A stretch of DNA of 64,000 bases from Mesorhizobium onobrychidis (GTDB lineage: Bacteria > Pseudomonadota > Alphaproteobacteria > Rhizobiales > Rhizobiaceae): the NCBI RefSeq assembly GCF_024707545.1, contig NZ_CP062229.1, positions 7,235,501-7,299,500 on the forward strand, given 5' to 3'. The notes beneath the pieces are model-generated. The model had not been told where the DNA came from. It saw only the letters and a program-made list of their open reading frames with translations, and searched no databases. The position numbers and the translations under genes were made by a program. How positions within the stretch are numbered: the first letter of the stretch is position 1; the number at the start of each line of letters is the position of its first letter. Below are positions 20,282 to 29,123 of this stretch, one piece after another.

Positions 20282-21055
20282 TCAATAAATATCGAAATCG
20301 AAATATTTGGCCTGGATCTTCTTGTAGGTGCCGTCTGCGACGATCGCATCGATCGCCGCGTTGAGTTTTTCGCGCAGCGCATTGTCTTCCTTGCGCACGG
20401 CGATACCGGCTTCGGTCTCAGTGCCCTTGACGTCGCCGACCATCTTGCAGCAGCCGTCGCTCGACTTCTTCATCCAGTCCATCAGCACGAATTTGTCTGA
20501 GAGGACGGCATCGAGACGGCCGTTCATCAGGTCGGCGACCGCCTCCTCCTGGGTCGGGTAGAGCTTCGCCTCGGCGCCGGCCTTGATATAGACATCCTGG
20601 GCATAGTCGGCCTGGGTGGTCGAAGCCTGCGCGCCGACTGTCTTGCCGGCGAGTGCTGCGGGTTCGGTCGAGGCAATATCGCTGTCCTTCAAGGCCACCA
20701 GCGAAAGCGGCGTCGTATAGTATTTGTTGGTGAAGGAGACCTGCTTCTTGCGCTCCTCGGTGATGCTCATGGACGCGATGATGGCATCGAATTTTCTGGC
20801 CTGAAGCGCTGGGATCATGCCGTCCCAGTCCTGCGTGACAAGTTCGCATTCGACCTTCATCTGAGCGCAAAGCGCATTGGCAATGTCGATGTCGAAGCCG
20901 ACGAGCTTGCCATCCGCGGTGATGGTGTTGAACGGCGGATAAGCGCCTTCGGTGGCGATCTTCAACTTTTCCTGTGCTTGCGCCGACAAGGACCCGGCAG
21001 CCATCACCAGCATGGCAGCGGCTGCTGTCGATGCGATCCATCTTGAAATCTGCAT
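20282..21055 (-). CDS. Amino-acid-type ABC transporter substrate-binding protein (orphan)
   Basis: 257 residues. Signal peptide MQISRWIASTAAAAMLVMAA with cleavage near SAQAQE, then the family-3 solute-binding fold: KIATEGAYPPFNTITADGKL, GFDIDIANALCAQM, WDGMIPALQARKFDAIIASM and SFTNKYYTTPLSLV. These are the histidine/lysine/arginine/ornithine-type binders. The pair of adjacent cysteines in DGCCKMVGDV is seen in rhizobial relatives. No permease or ATPase gene is next to it, so it probably serves a transporter encoded elsewhere. The start at 21055 has an AAGGGAAC site. Confidence 0.9.
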   Translation of the reverse strand: MQISRWIASTAAAAMLVMAAGSLSAQAQEKLKIATEGAYPPFNTITADGKLVGFDIDIANALCAQMKVECELVTQDWDGMIPALQARKFDAIIASMSITEERKKQVSFTNKYYTTPLSLVALKDSDIASTEPAALAGKTVGAQASTTQADYAQDVYIKAGAEAKLYPTQEEAVADLMNGRLDAVLSDKFVLMDWMKKSSDGCCKMVGDVKGTETEAGIAVRKEDNALREKLNAAIDAIVADGTYKKIQAKYFDFDIY

Positions 21056-21148
21056 TTCTTGTTCCCTTGGTTCCAACCACCTTAACGGTTGGGCACAACC
21101 AAGCACGGCCCACAAGGTCAGGCAAGCACAGTCTGATTTAATCGGCGA

Positions 21149-22243
21149 TCAGCGCGCGGCGCGGAAATGCTTGGACAGTTTCAGGCCCTGTGCCTGGTAG
21201 TTCGAGCCGAGATCAGTGCCGTAGAGCGCCTGCGGCCGCTTCAGCATGTGCTCGTAGACCAGCCGCCCGACGATCTGGCCGTGGTCGAGGATGAACGGCA
21301 CTTCGTGGCTGCGCACTTCGAGCACCGCCCTGCTGCCGGTGCCGCCGGCCGCCGAATGACCGAAGCCCGGATCGAAAAAACCGGCATAATGGACACGGAA
21401 TTCGCCGACCAGCGGATCGAATGGCGTCATCTCGGCGGCATAGAGCGGCGGCACATGCACCGCTTCCTGGCTGACGAGGATATAAAATTCGTCCGGATCG
21501 AGCACCAGTTCGCCGGCGCCGCTCTTGTAAAGCGGCTCCCAGAAATCGACGACATCCTGTGCCGCGCGCTTGTCGACATCGACCAGGCCGGTGTGGTGCT
21601 TGCCGCGGTAGCCGACCAGCCCGTCCTTGTCGCCATCGAGGTCGATCGACAGCGCGATGCCGCCACCGGAAATGTTCGGTGGCTCGGTGGCGACGAGCGT
21701 CTCGGCACGGTGCAATTCGTGCAGCTCGCTTTCCGACAAAAGTGCATTGCCGGTGCGGAACCTGATCTGAGACAGCCGCGAGCCGGCGCGGACAACGATC
21801 GGAAAGGTGCGCGGGCTGACTTCCAGATAGAGCGGGCCGTTGTAGCCGGCAGCGATCTTGTCGAACTCGTGGCCACGATCGGTCATCACGCGGGTGAAGA
21901 TGTCGAGCCGTCCGGTCGAGCTCTTCGGGTTGGCGGAGGCGGAGATGTTTGCCGGAAGCGCCAGGCTCTCGAGCAGCGGCACGATATAGACGCAGCCCGT
22001 CTCCAGCACCGCACCGTCCGCGAGATTGATTTCGTGCAGCTTCAGACGGTCGAGTTTTTCAGCAACCCTGTGGTTGGGGCCGGGAAGGAAGGAGGCGCGC
22101 ACCCGCCAGGCCTTGTCGCCAAGCCTGAGGTCGAGGCTGGCCGGCTGGACCTGGTCGGCATCAAGCGCGCGCGGCGACTTCAGCGCGCCCGACTGAAACA
22201 GCGCGGAAATGTCCTGATCGGGAAGAATGCCTGTCTGCCGCAA
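21149..22243 (-). CDS. dcd: 2'-deoxycytidine 5'-triphosphate deaminase, long two-domain form
   Basis: About 364 residues, nearly twice the usual Dcd. It appears to contain two dUTPase/Dcd-like folds: one with QPASLDLRLGDKAWRVRASF and SANPKSSTGRLDIFTRVMTD, the other with FDPLVGEFRVHYAGFFDPGF and LEVRSHEVPFILDHGQIVGR. The family converts dCTP to dUTP for thymidylate synthesis. The long form is typical of alphaproteobacteria. A TTG at 22243 after GGAGCC fits the conserved start RQTGILPDQDIS; an ATG at 22330 would add 29 basic residues without family support. Divergent from the metZ riboswitch leader. Confidence 0.85.
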   Translation of the reverse strand: MRQTGILPDQDISALFQSGALKSPRALDADQVQPASLDLRLGDKAWRVRASFLPGPNHRVAEKLDRLKLHEINLADGAVLETGCVYIVPLLESLALPANISASANPKSSTGRLDIFTRVMTDRGHEFDKIAAGYNGPLYLEVSPRTFPIVVRAGSRLSQIRFRTGNALLSESELHELHRAETLVATEPPNISGGGIALSIDLDGDKDGLVGYRGKHHTGLVDVDKRAAQDVVDFWEPLYKSGAGELVLDPDEFYILVSQEAVHVPPLYAAEMTPFDPLVGEFRVHYAGFFDPGFGHSAAGGTGSRAVLEVRSHEVPFILDHGQIVGRLVYEHMLKRPQALYGTDLGSNYQAQGLKLSKHFRAAR

Positions 22244-22338
22244 AGTCTGGCTCCGCTCGAAGGCCGGGCGAGGTCTCGTTTTTTTGCAGGTCCTTGCCAC
22301 GGAACCTACTGGTACAAACCTCTTAATCATGCCGGCAA

Positions 22339-22369
22339 TTGACGCAAGCGCGGTGCAGGTCTAAAGGGT
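22339..22369 (+). promoter_or_regulatory. Candidate promoter of the metZ leader
   Basis: TTGACG at 22339-22344 and TCTAAA about 15 bases downstream could be -35 and -10 boxes. Transcription would then start just before the SAM-II aptamer. The spacing is short of the ideal 17, so this is tentative. Confidence 0.4.
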
Positions 22370-22375
22370 CGTTAT

Positions 22376-22430
22376 CCCGTGGTGATTTGGCCGGTCGGCT
22401 TGCAGCCACGTTAAACAAGTCGCTAAAGGA
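22376..22430 (+). ncRNA. SAM-II riboswitch aptamer upstream of metZ
   Basis: The highly conserved pieces of the SAM-II (metA) motif occur in order: CGTGGTGATTTGG, a GGCTTGCAGCCACG segment whose GCCACG-type bases pair back to the first CGTGG, then GTTAAACAAGTCGCTAAAG, which makes the pseudoknot with the loop. SAM-II riboswitches bind S-adenosylmethionine and switch off methionine genes in alphaproteobacteria. The aptamer is followed by a terminator and metZ. Confidence 0.95.
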
Positions 22431-22454
22431 CCGTCGGGCCGAAAGGCCGTATGG

Positions 22455-22485
22455 ACCGGTTGCGACTTTCGCGGCCGGTTTTTTT
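22455..22485 (+). terminator. Intrinsic terminator of the SAM-II leader
   Basis: An 11-pair stem (ACCGGTTGCGA with TCGCGGCCGGT, two G-T pairs) and a CTT loop are followed by seven T. It stands 25 bases after the aptamer and 35 bases before metZ. A second hairpin with GGCC-GAAA-GGCC lies between aptamer and terminator (22431-22454). This suggests control of transcription termination by S-adenosylmethionine. Confidence 0.88.
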
Positions 22486-22520
22486 GTGTTTGGACCATTT
22501 TTGGTGTTTGGAACAAGGTG

Positions 22521-23711
22521 ATGACGAGCAACAAGCGCAACTGGAAGCCTCAGACCGCCCTCGTGCATGCGGGAACGCTACGTTCCGGCTTCGGCGAAAC
22601 CTCCGAGGCGATGTATCTCACGCAAGGCTATGTCTACGACACGGCGCAGGCGGCGGAAGCCCGCTTCAAGGGCGAGGAACCGGGCTTCATCTATTCGCGC
22701 TATGCCAATCCGACTGTCGACATGTTCGAGAAGCGCATGTGTGCGCTGGAAGGTGCCGAAGATGCCCGCGCCACCGCATCCGGCATGGCGGCGGTCACAG
22801 CGGCGTTGCTGTGCAGCGCCAAGGCCGGCGACCACATAGTGGCGGCGCGCGCGCTGTTCGGCTCCTGCCGCTGGGTGGTCGAAACGCTGGCGCCGAAATA
22901 CGGCATCGAGGCGACGCTGGTCGATGGCACCGAAATCGCCAATTGGGAAAAGGCGGTCAGGCCCAACACAAAGCTGTTCTTCCTTGAAAGCCCGACCAAT
23001 CCGACGCTGGAAGTCGTCGACATCGCAGCCGTCGCCTCGCTTGCCAATTCGATCGGCGCGCGGCTGATCGTCGACAACGTCTTTGCCACGCCCTTACAGC
23101 AGAAGCCGTTGCAACTCGGCGCCCACATCGTCGTCTATTCGGCGACCAAGCACATCGACGGCCAGGGGCGCTGCCTCGGCGGCGTCATCCTGTCGGACAA
23201 GAAGTGGATCGACGAGAACCTGCACGACTATTTCCGCCACACCGGTCCCAGCCTGTCGCCGTTCAATGCCTGGACGCTGCTGAAGGGCCTGGAAACGCTG
23301 CCGCTGCGCGTGCGCCAGCAGACGGAAAGTGCCGGCCGGATCGCGGACTTCCTCGCCGAGCAGCCGGAGATCGCCCGCGTCATCTATCCCGGCCGCGCCG
23401 ATCACCCGCAAGCGGCGGTCGTCAAGAAGCAGATGTCGGGCGGCTCGACGCTGATCTGCCTCGACGTCAAGGGCGGCAAACAGGCGGCTTTCGCCTTCCA
23501 GAACACGCTCGATATCGTGCTGATCTCTAACAATCTCGGCGATGCAAAGAGCCTGATCACCCACCCGGCGACGACGACGCACAAGAATCTGAGCGATGAG
23601 GCGCGTGCCGAACTCGGCATCGGGCCAGGCACGCTCAGGCTGTCCGTCGGCCTGGAGGACACAGACGACCTGCTCGAAGACATCGAGCAGGCACTGAAAG
23701 CCGCCAGATAG
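22521..23711 (+). CDS. metZ: O-succinylhomoserine sulfhydrylase MetZ
   Basis: 396 residues, Cys/Met metabolism PLP family. It joins sulfide to O-succinylhomoserine to form homocysteine for methionine synthesis. The motifs YSRYANPTVDMFEKRMCALE, ATASGMAAVTAALLC, the PLP lysine in YSATKHIDGQGR and SLGLEDxxDLxxD-type ending SVGLEDTDDLLEDIEQAL are present. The sequence GQGRCLGG following the lysine is characteristic of MetZ rather than MetB. The SAM-II riboswitch and terminator before it give feedback control by S-adenosylmethionine. An in-frame GTG lies at 22518. Confidence 0.95.
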   Translation: MTSNKRNWKPQTALVHAGTLRSGFGETSEAMYLTQGYVYDTAQAAEARFKGEEPGFIYSRYANPTVDMFEKRMCALEGAEDARATASGMAAVTAALLCSAKAGDHIVAARALFGSCRWVVETLAPKYGIEATLVDGTEIANWEKAVRPNTKLFFLESPTNPTLEVVDIAAVASLANSIGARLIVDNVFATPLQQKPLQLGAHIVVYSATKHIDGQGRCLGGVILSDKKWIDENLHDYFRHTGPSLSPFNAWTLLKGLETLPLRVRQQTESAGRIADFLAEQPEIARVIYPGRADHPQAAVVKKQMSGGSTLICLDVKGGKQAAFAFQNTLDIVLISNNLGDAKSLITHPATTTHKNLSDEARAELGIGPGTLRLSVGLEDTDDLLEDIEQALKAAR

Positions 23712-23758
23712 GGATACGCGCCGAACGGCTTCGCTCGAATTGTCAAAAGCAGGCGCGG

Positions 23759-24913
23759 TCAGGCGCCCGACGGGGTCTCTTCCAATTCCGCAACGGCGCT
23801 GGTGTGGATGGTCATCGTGTTGCCGCGCCAGTCGACGGCACCGCTGAGCCAGCCGCGCACCCAGATGGCGGGAAGCATCACGTCCCGCGCAACCATCGCC
23901 GGGATCATGCGCAGCGACAGGTGCCAGCCCTTGGCCGAGGCGAGAGCGCATTCCGGGAGATAGGCGACTACCAGCACGGCGACGGCGGTTGCCGACAGGC
24001 TGAAGCCGGCGCCGGCCGCAGCAATCAGCGCAAGCGCCAGCGGAACCGCCGCGCCGACCAATATTTCTGGCGCGAAGAACAGGGGGAAGGTGACCCGGCG
24101 CAGGCGTGCCCAGCGGGCCTGGCGCGACCAGATTTCGCCAAACGTGCGCAAACCGAGCGGCTGCTCGAAGGGCGAGGCGACGAGATTGACGCGCAGTCCA
24201 AGCCCGTTGACCAGCTTGGTCGCGGCGGCATCCTCGGCGATCTCAGCGGCAAGCGCACGGATGCCGCCATTGGCGTCGAGCATGAGCTTGTTCCACAACA
24301 TGCTCTTGCCCTGGGCGAAACCGAGGCCGAGCGCCTCGCCGGTATATTGCCAGCGCGCCTGCAGCGTGTTGAGGAAAGCGCATTCGACCTCCGCCCAGAA
24401 CCCGTCCGGCCGCGAGCCGATCGGCGTCGAGCAGACAAGGCCAGTGTCCGGCCGCCATGCCGCCATCAGATGCTGGACATAGTCCCTCGACATCAGGACG
24501 TTGGAATCGGCAAGGATGACCCAGCGGTGTCGCGCTGCCTCCCAGCCCTTCACGCAATTGTTGAGTTTCGGATTGCCGCTGATGCGGTCGTCGCCGACGA
24601 GCAGCCGGGCCGGCACGGCCGGAAAGCGGGCGATCGCGTCGGTGATCGGCCCGACCACCGGGTCGTCGGCATGGGCGACGCAGAAGATGAGTTCATAGCG
24701 CGGCCAGTCGAGAGAGAAGGCGCGCTCGAGCGTTTCCTCGGCAAACGGTTCGACGCCGCGCGACGGCACGACGATCGACACCGGCTGCGCCTTGCCCGCT
24801 GGCGGTGTGATCCTGCCAGGCCGCTTCAGCTTCAACGAAGCGAGCAGGATGCTGGCGAGATTGACAAGAAGCAGAGCTGTGGAAAGCAAGGCGGCGGTGA
24901 CTGTCAATTCCAT
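23759..24913 (-). CDS. GT21 family glycolipid glycosyltransferase (ceramide-glucosyltransferase-like, Pgt type)
   Basis: 384 residues. One N-terminal membrane helix (LLSTALLLVNLASILLASLK) precedes a GT-A domain with VSIVVPSRGVEPFAEETLER, the D1 aspartate in FCVAHADDP, the metal site LADSN, the third region STPIGSRPDGFWAEVECAF, and the processive-type QARWARLRR box. Hydrophobic helices follow at the C-terminus. In Mesorhizobium and Agrobacterium GT21 enzymes of this kind make glycosyl-diacylglycerols that replace phospholipids in phosphate shortage. A Pho-box-like site about 100 bases upstream fits that role. Convergent with metZ. Confidence 0.85.
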   Translation of the reverse strand: MELTVTAALLSTALLLVNLASILLASLKLKRPGRITPPAGKAQPVSIVVPSRGVEPFAEETLERAFSLDWPRYELIFCVAHADDPVVGPITDAIARFPAVPARLLVGDDRISGNPKLNNCVKGWEAARHRWVILADSNVLMSRDYVQHLMAAWRPDTGLVCSTPIGSRPDGFWAEVECAFLNTLQARWQYTGEALGLGFAQGKSMLWNKLMLDANGGIRALAAEIAEDAAATKLVNGLGLRVNLVASPFEQPLGLRTFGEIWSRQARWARLRRVTFPLFFAPEILVGAAVPLALALIAAAGAGFSLSATAVAVLVVAYLPECALASAKGWHLSLRMIPAMVARDVMLPAIWVRGWLSGAVDWRGNTMTIHTSAVAELEETPSGA

Positions 24914-25012
24914 CGATATCTGGTCACTCCAGAAAAAACCGCCCGCATGAAAGCCGTTTCAACAGTTCGACAGAATGCTGAGTCGCCCGGCCCTGCACAC
25001 CATCATTGTCAT

Positions 25013-25030
25013 GTGTCACTTAAATGACAT
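25013..25030 (-). promoter_or_regulatory. Pho-box-like sequence / 16-base inverted repeat
   Basis: On the minus strand the site reads ATGTCATTTAAGTGACAC, about 12 of 18 matches to the PhoB box consensus of two CTGTCAT-like repeats. It contains a perfect TGTCA-N6-TGACA inverted repeat. It lies about 100 bases before the glycosyltransferase start and about 110 before apaG, so it could serve either. Confidence 0.45.
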
Positions 25031-25138
25031 TGTTCTTCGGCACCTGCGCGCAAAGGAGGCGGGCAGCGACGGGAAGCACCCCGTTGACCAAGCTGCGGAG
25101 AGCGTCGAAAGTTCCGTCTACATATTGTGGAGTAGTCT

Positions 25139-25531
25139 ATGTACAGCGCCGTCACGCGCAACATCGAAGTACAGGTCAGGCCGTTCTATCTGGAAGATCG
25201 CTCCGACCCGTCGGAGAACCGCTATGTCTGGGGCTACCAGGTGACCATCGACAACCAGTCGGATGAATTCGTGCAGCTTCTGTCACGCTATTGGCACATC
25301 ACCGACGGCACCGGCCGGGTTGAGGAAGTGCGCGGCGCCGGCGTTGTCGGCGACCAGCCCGAACTCAACCCCGGCGACAGTTATCAATACACGTCTGGGT
25401 GCCCGCTCTCAACGCCATCCGGCATCATGGTCGGCCACTACACGATGCGCAACAAGCGGGGCGAGACGTTCGATGTCGCCATCCCCGCCTTTTCGCTCGA
25501 CCTGCCGGGCACGCGGCGCACCGTCAATTGA
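25139..25531 (+). CDS. apaG: ApaG protein
   Basis: 130 residues, the full length of the family, composed of a single fibronectin-III-like domain. Typical motifs are [80 protein letters not shown] and [20 protein letters not shown]. ApaG affects Co2+ resistance and Mg2+ homeostasis in enterobacteria, with no enzymatic activity established. It has a GGAG site and is convergent with hslO. Confidence 0.96.
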   Translation: MYSAVTRNIEVQVRPFYLEDRSDPSENRYVWGYQVTIDNQSDEFVQLLSRYWHITDGTGRVEEVRGAGVVGDQPELNPGDSYQYTSGCPLSTPSGIMVGHYTMRNKRGETFDVAIPAFSLDLPGTRRTVN

Positions 25532-25545
25532 CGCTCACTTGAGTT

Positions 25546-25602
25546 CCTCGCCCTCGCGAAGCGGGGGAGAGGTGGCCCCACTCCGTCGGGCGAGGAACCC
25601 AA
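25546..25602. repeat. Half-length RIME-like repeat
   Basis: The arms CCTCGCCCTCGCGAAGCGGG and CGTCGGGCGAGG form an imperfect palindrome between the convergent apaG and hslO. The GAGAGGTGGCCCCACTCCGTC centre resembles the larger elements at 20.1 and 46.2 kb but only one unit is present. Confidence 0.5.
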
Positions 25603-25690
25603 GTTCTGCGAAGGCACCGCACTCGGTATTTGGCGATTCCTACTTCCATTGGAAGAATGCCAGCGGGCAGATAGGCAGCACTGACGCTCG

Positions 25691-26701
25691 TTATTGCGCG
25701 GCGGCAAACTCCGCCGGGTCGAAGTCATATTGTTTCGAGCAGAATTCGCAGGCGACGTGAATGCCGCCATCCTCGGTGCTGTCCCTGATCTCGTCGGCGG
25801 AGAAGCCTCCGAGAATGCCGCGGATCTTCTCCCTGGAGCATGAGCACTGGTCGGCAACCGGTACGCCGCCGAAGACGCGCACGCCGTGCTCGTGGAACAG
25901 CCGGTAAAGCAGCCGCTCGGCGCCGATCGTCGGGTCGATCAGTTCCGTCGGCTCAATGGTGCCAAGCAACGCCAGCAGTTCCTGCCAGGAATTGTCGGCC
26001 GGATCGTGGATCTCCTGGCGCGGATCGCCGTCGCCGCCCGGAAGATCGGGCACGCGCATGCGGTCCGGCGATTGAGGCAGGAACTGCGCCAGGATGCCAC
26101 CGGCACGCCATTGCTCGCGGGCGCCGCCGACGCCGGGCGTCAACAGCTTGGCCACCGTGAGCCTGAGATCGGTCGGGATCTGTTCCGACTGCCGAAAATA
26201 GGTGCGCGCGGCCTGCTCCAGCGTCTCGCCTTCGAGCTGGACGATGCCCTGATAGCGCTGCGTGTGGGCGCCCTGGTCGATCGTCAGCGCCAGGACACCG
26301 CTGCCGAGCAGCGTCTGCTGCGAAGTCTCACCGGCAGACGTCAGAGCCTCCAGCCGGTCGGCGTCGAAGCGCGCGTAGGCGCGTAGCGCATGCGGCGTGG
26401 AAAAATCCGCCACCAGCATATCGACCGGTCCGTCCGTGCGGGTCTGCAGGATGAACTTGCCTTCGAACTTGAGCGAGGTGCCGAGCAGCACCGTCAGCAC
26501 GCAGGCTTCCGCCAGCAGGCGAGCGACCGGCTCGGGATAGTCATGACGGCTGAGGATCGCGTCGAGCATCAGCCCGAGCTGGACGGTGCGGCCACGCACG
26601 TCGAGCGGGCCGACCTCGAAGGGCACGACATGATCGTCGCCAGCGTAGCCGAATTCGCCGAGTTTGGGTTGTTGTTCAGCCAATTGATGAGTTTCCAACA
26701 T
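25691..26701 (-). CDS. hslO: Redox-regulated molecular chaperone Hsp33
   Basis: 336 residues. N-terminal Hsp33 domain with PFEVGPLDVRGRTVQLG and LLAEACVLTVLLGTSLKFEG; linker with LFHEHGVRVFGGVPV; C-terminal zinc switch DQCSCSREKI and CEFCSKQYDF, giving the CxC and CxxC pairs. Oxidation releases zinc and activates holdase activity against oxidative unfolding in the cytoplasm. It is last in argD-argF-hslO, 117 bases after argF; the same order is common in rhizobia. Confidence 0.96.
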   Translation of the reverse strand: MLETHQLAEQQPKLGEFGYAGDDHVVPFEVGPLDVRGRTVQLGLMLDAILSRHDYPEPVARLLAEACVLTVLLGTSLKFEGKFILQTRTDGPVDMLVADFSTPHALRAYARFDADRLEALTSAGETSQQTLLGSGVLALTIDQGAHTQRYQGIVQLEGETLEQAARTYFRQSEQIPTDLRLTVAKLLTPGVGGAREQWRAGGILAQFLPQSPDRMRVPDLPGGDGDPRQEIHDPADNSWQELLALLGTIEPTELIDPTIGAERLLYRLFHEHGVRVFGGVPVADQCSCSREKIRGILGGFSADEIRDSTEDGGIHVACEFCSKQYDFDPAEFAAAQ

Positions 26702-26818
26702 GACAAAGCTCCAGGGCGCGGCCATGCCGCCCTCCGGGGCGCATGCGTCGAAACGCGCTCGATTTGCGTGATGCGCCTGAGATAGGCACCACGCAGTGCC
26801 GGATCAAGGTGGCCCGGA

Positions 26819-27730
26819 TCAAGCGCCCAGACACCAGGCCAAAACCGCCTTCTGGGCGTGGAGCCGGTTCTCGGCCTCGTCGAACACTACCGAATGCGGC
26901 CCGTCGATGACTTCGTCGGTGACCTCCTCGCCGCGATGCGCCGGCAGGCAGTGCATGAACAATGCGTCCGGCTTTGCCTTCGCCATCAGCGCCGCATTGA
27001 CCTGGTAGGGGGAGAAGACATTGTGGCCGCGAGCACGGTGCTCCTGGCCCATCGACACCCAGCAGTCGGTGACGACGCAGTCGGCCTCGTGGACCGCCTC
27101 CTCGGGCGAGCGGGTGAAGTGCAACTTGCCGCCATGCGCCGTCGACCAATCGACATGCTTCTGCGCCGGCTCGCTGCCTTCCGGCACGGCGACGTTGAGG
27201 TTGAAGCGGAACCGCGCCGAGGCCTCCAGCAGGGAATGCAGCACGTTGTTGCCGTCGCCAGTCCAGGCGATTGTCTTGCCGGCGACCGGACCGCGATGCT
27301 CCTCGAAGGTCATGATGTCGGCCATCAGTTGGCAGGGGTGGGTATCGTCGGTCAGCCCGTTGATGACGGGAACGGTGGCGTTCTCGGTCAGCTCCAGCAG
27401 CCGGTCATGCGATGTGGTTCGGATCATGATCGCATCGACATAGCGTGACAGCACCTTGGCCGTGTCGGCGATGGTTTCGGAGCGGCCGAGCTGCATCTCG
27501 GTGCCGGTCAGCATGATGGTCTCGCCGCCGAGCTGGCGCATGCCGACGTCGAAGGACACGCGCGTGCGCGTCGACGGTTTGTCGAAGATCATCGCCAGCA
27601 CTTTGCCTTCGAGCGGTTTTGTCCGCTCGCCAGCCTTGAGCCTTGCCTTTCGCACCACGGCATCGTCCAGCATGAAGCGCAGATCGCCCTCGGAAACGGC
27701 GGAAAGATCAGTGAAATGGCGAAGGCTCAT
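26819..27730 (-). CDS. argF: Ornithine carbamoyltransferase
   Basis: 303 residues. Makes citrulline from ornithine and carbamoyl phosphate in arginine synthesis. The carbamoyl-phosphate motif [20 protein letters not shown], the [11 protein letters not shown] motif, ornithine-binding DCWVSMGQE and [11 protein letters not shown] are all intact. The start codon is 17 bases downstream of the argD stop, so the two are co-transcribed. Confidence 0.97.
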   Translation of the reverse strand: MSLRHFTDLSAVSEGDLRFMLDDAVVRKARLKAGERTKPLEGKVLAMIFDKPSTRTRVSFDVGMRQLGGETIMLTGTEMQLGRSETIADTAKVLSRYVDAIMIRTTSHDRLLELTENATVPVINGLTDDTHPCQLMADIMTFEEHRGPVAGKTIAWTGDGNNVLHSLLEASARFRFNLNVAVPEGSEPAQKHVDWSTAHGGKLHFTRSPEEAVHEADCVVTDCWVSMGQEHRARGHNVFSPYQVNAALMAKAKPDALFMHCLPAHRGEEVTDEVIDGPHSVVFDEAENRLHAQKAVLAWCLGA

Positions 27731-27747
27731 TTGGGGTCTTTCGACTG

Positions 27748-28947
27748 TTACTTCGCGGCAGCCGCGGCGATGGCATCGGCCAGGCCCCGGGCGCCGGCAC
27801 GGATGCGGTCGAGCGCCTCATGGATCTCGGCGTCGGTGACGGTGAGCGGCGGCAGCAGGCGAAGAACGTTGTCGCCGGCCGGAACCGCAAGCAGATGCTG
27901 GTCGCGCAACGCCATGTTCACCTTGGTGTTGGGTGCGGCGCATTTCAGGCCGAGCATCAGGCCTGTGCCCCTGATGTCTTCGATGATGTCAGGAAACTCG
28001 TCGGCGACGCCCGCCAGCCCCTGCTTCAGCAGCAACGCCTTGCGCTGGACATCCTCCAGGAAGCCGTCTTCCAGCACCACGTCGAGCACGGCGTTGCCGA
28101 CCGCCATCGCCAGCGGATTGCCGCCGAAAGTCGTGCCGTGCACGCCGGCGGTCATGCCGACGGCCGCCTCGTCGGTGGCGAGACAGGCGCCCATCGGGAA
28201 GCCGCCGCCGATGCCCTTGGCAACCGCCATTATGTCGGGCGTGACGCCAGCCCATTCATGCGCGAACAGTTTTCCGGTGCGGCCGATGCCGCACTGGACC
28301 TCATCGAAGATCAGGAGCAGGCCATGCTGTTCGCAGAGCTGCCTCAGCCGCTTCAGCGACTGCGTCGGCACCGGGCGGATGCCACCCTCGCCCTGCACCG
28401 GCTCGATCAGTATCGCGGCGGTCTCGGGCGTGATCGCCTTTTCGGCGGCGTCGATGTCGTCGAAGCCGACCTGGTCGAAACCTTCGACCTTGGGTCCGAA
28501 GCCTTCCAGGTATTTATACTGGCCGCCGGCGGCGATGGTCGCCAGCGTGCGGCCATGAAAGGCGCCTTCGAAGCTGATAATGCGAAAGCGCTCGGGATGG
28601 CCCTTGACGAAGTGGTAGCGCCGCGCCGTCTTGATGGCGCATTCCAGCGCCTCGGCGCCGGAATTGGTGAAGAACACCTTGTCGGCGAAGGTGGCGTCGA
28701 CCAGCCGCTCGCCCAGACGGCTCTGCCCCGGAATCTCGTAGAGGTTCGAGACATGCCAGACCTTGGCCGCCTGCTCGGTGAGTGCCGAGACCAGATGCGG
28801 ATGGCTATGGCCCAGCGAATTCACGGCGACGCCGCCGCCAAAATCGAGATATCGCTCGCCCTTGTCGGTGACCAGCCAAGTGCCTTCCCCATGGTCGAAG
28901 GCCAGGGGTGCGCGGGTAAAGGTCTCGAAAAGCGCCGAACCGCTCAT
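27748..28947 (-). CDS. argD: Acetylornithine aminotransferase
   Basis: 399 residues, class III PLP aminotransferase. It converts N-acetylglutamate semialdehyde to N-acetylornithine. Landmarks: [50 protein letters not shown], the cofactor Asp in [15 protein letters not shown] and the Schiff-base lysine in [14 protein letters not shown]. The ATG at 28947 has a GGAGAC site. The frame is open for 34 more codons, including an ATG at 29025 without a ribosome site, and a terminator hairpin lies in that leader. Confidence 0.95.
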   Translation of the reverse strand: MSGSALFETFTRAPLAFDHGEGTWLVTDKGERYLDFGGGVAVNSLGHSHPHLVSALTEQAAKVWHVSNLYEIPGQSRLGERLVDATFADKVFFTNSGAEALECAIKTARRYHFVKGHPERFRIISFEGAFHGRTLATIAAGGQYKYLEGFGPKVEGFDQVGFDDIDAAEKAITPETAAILIEPVQGEGGIRPVPTQSLKRLRQLCEQHGLLLIFDEVQCGIGRTGKLFAHEWAGVTPDIMAVAKGIGGGFPMGACLATDEAAVGMTAGVHGTTFGGNPLAMAVGNAVLDVVLEDGFLEDVQRKALLLKQGLAGVADEFPDIIEDIRGTGLMLGLKCAAPNTKVNMALRDQHLLAVPAGDNVLRLLPPLTVTDAEIHEALDRIRAGARGLADAIAAAAAK

Positions 28948-28974
28948 TATATGCGTCTCCGGAACCGGAAAATC

Positions 28975-29007
28975 AAAAAGCCGCCAAAGCGGCGGCCTTT
29001 GCGGCTT
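28975..29007 (-). terminator. Terminator hairpin in the argD leader (attenuator candidate)
   Basis: On the minus strand GCCGCC-GCTTT-GGCGGC is followed by TTTTT, a textbook intrinsic terminator 28 bases before the argD start codon. The preceding AAGCCGCAAAG can pair with the 3' arm (CTTTGGCGGCTT) instead, so two exclusive structures are possible. Nothing is transcribed into it from farther upstream except the argD promoter itself. Confidence 0.7.
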
Positions 29008-29123
29008 ATCGTGTTTTTCGGCCATGAAGTCAACGAAAACGTCGCGCAAGGACGCGCGGCAAGCTCTCCAGCGAGACGCCGGCTCATCAGCGACCGGGCA
29101 AGTTGGGGAAAACCGAAAAAACC

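Noticed and set aside
20282..21055. Part of a complete amino-acid ABC operon
   Set aside because: No permease or ATPase of that type lies within the window next to it.
21167..22342. A 391-codon plus-strand frame opposite dcd
   Set aside because: No ribosome site or motif; the opposite strand gives a conserved deaminase.
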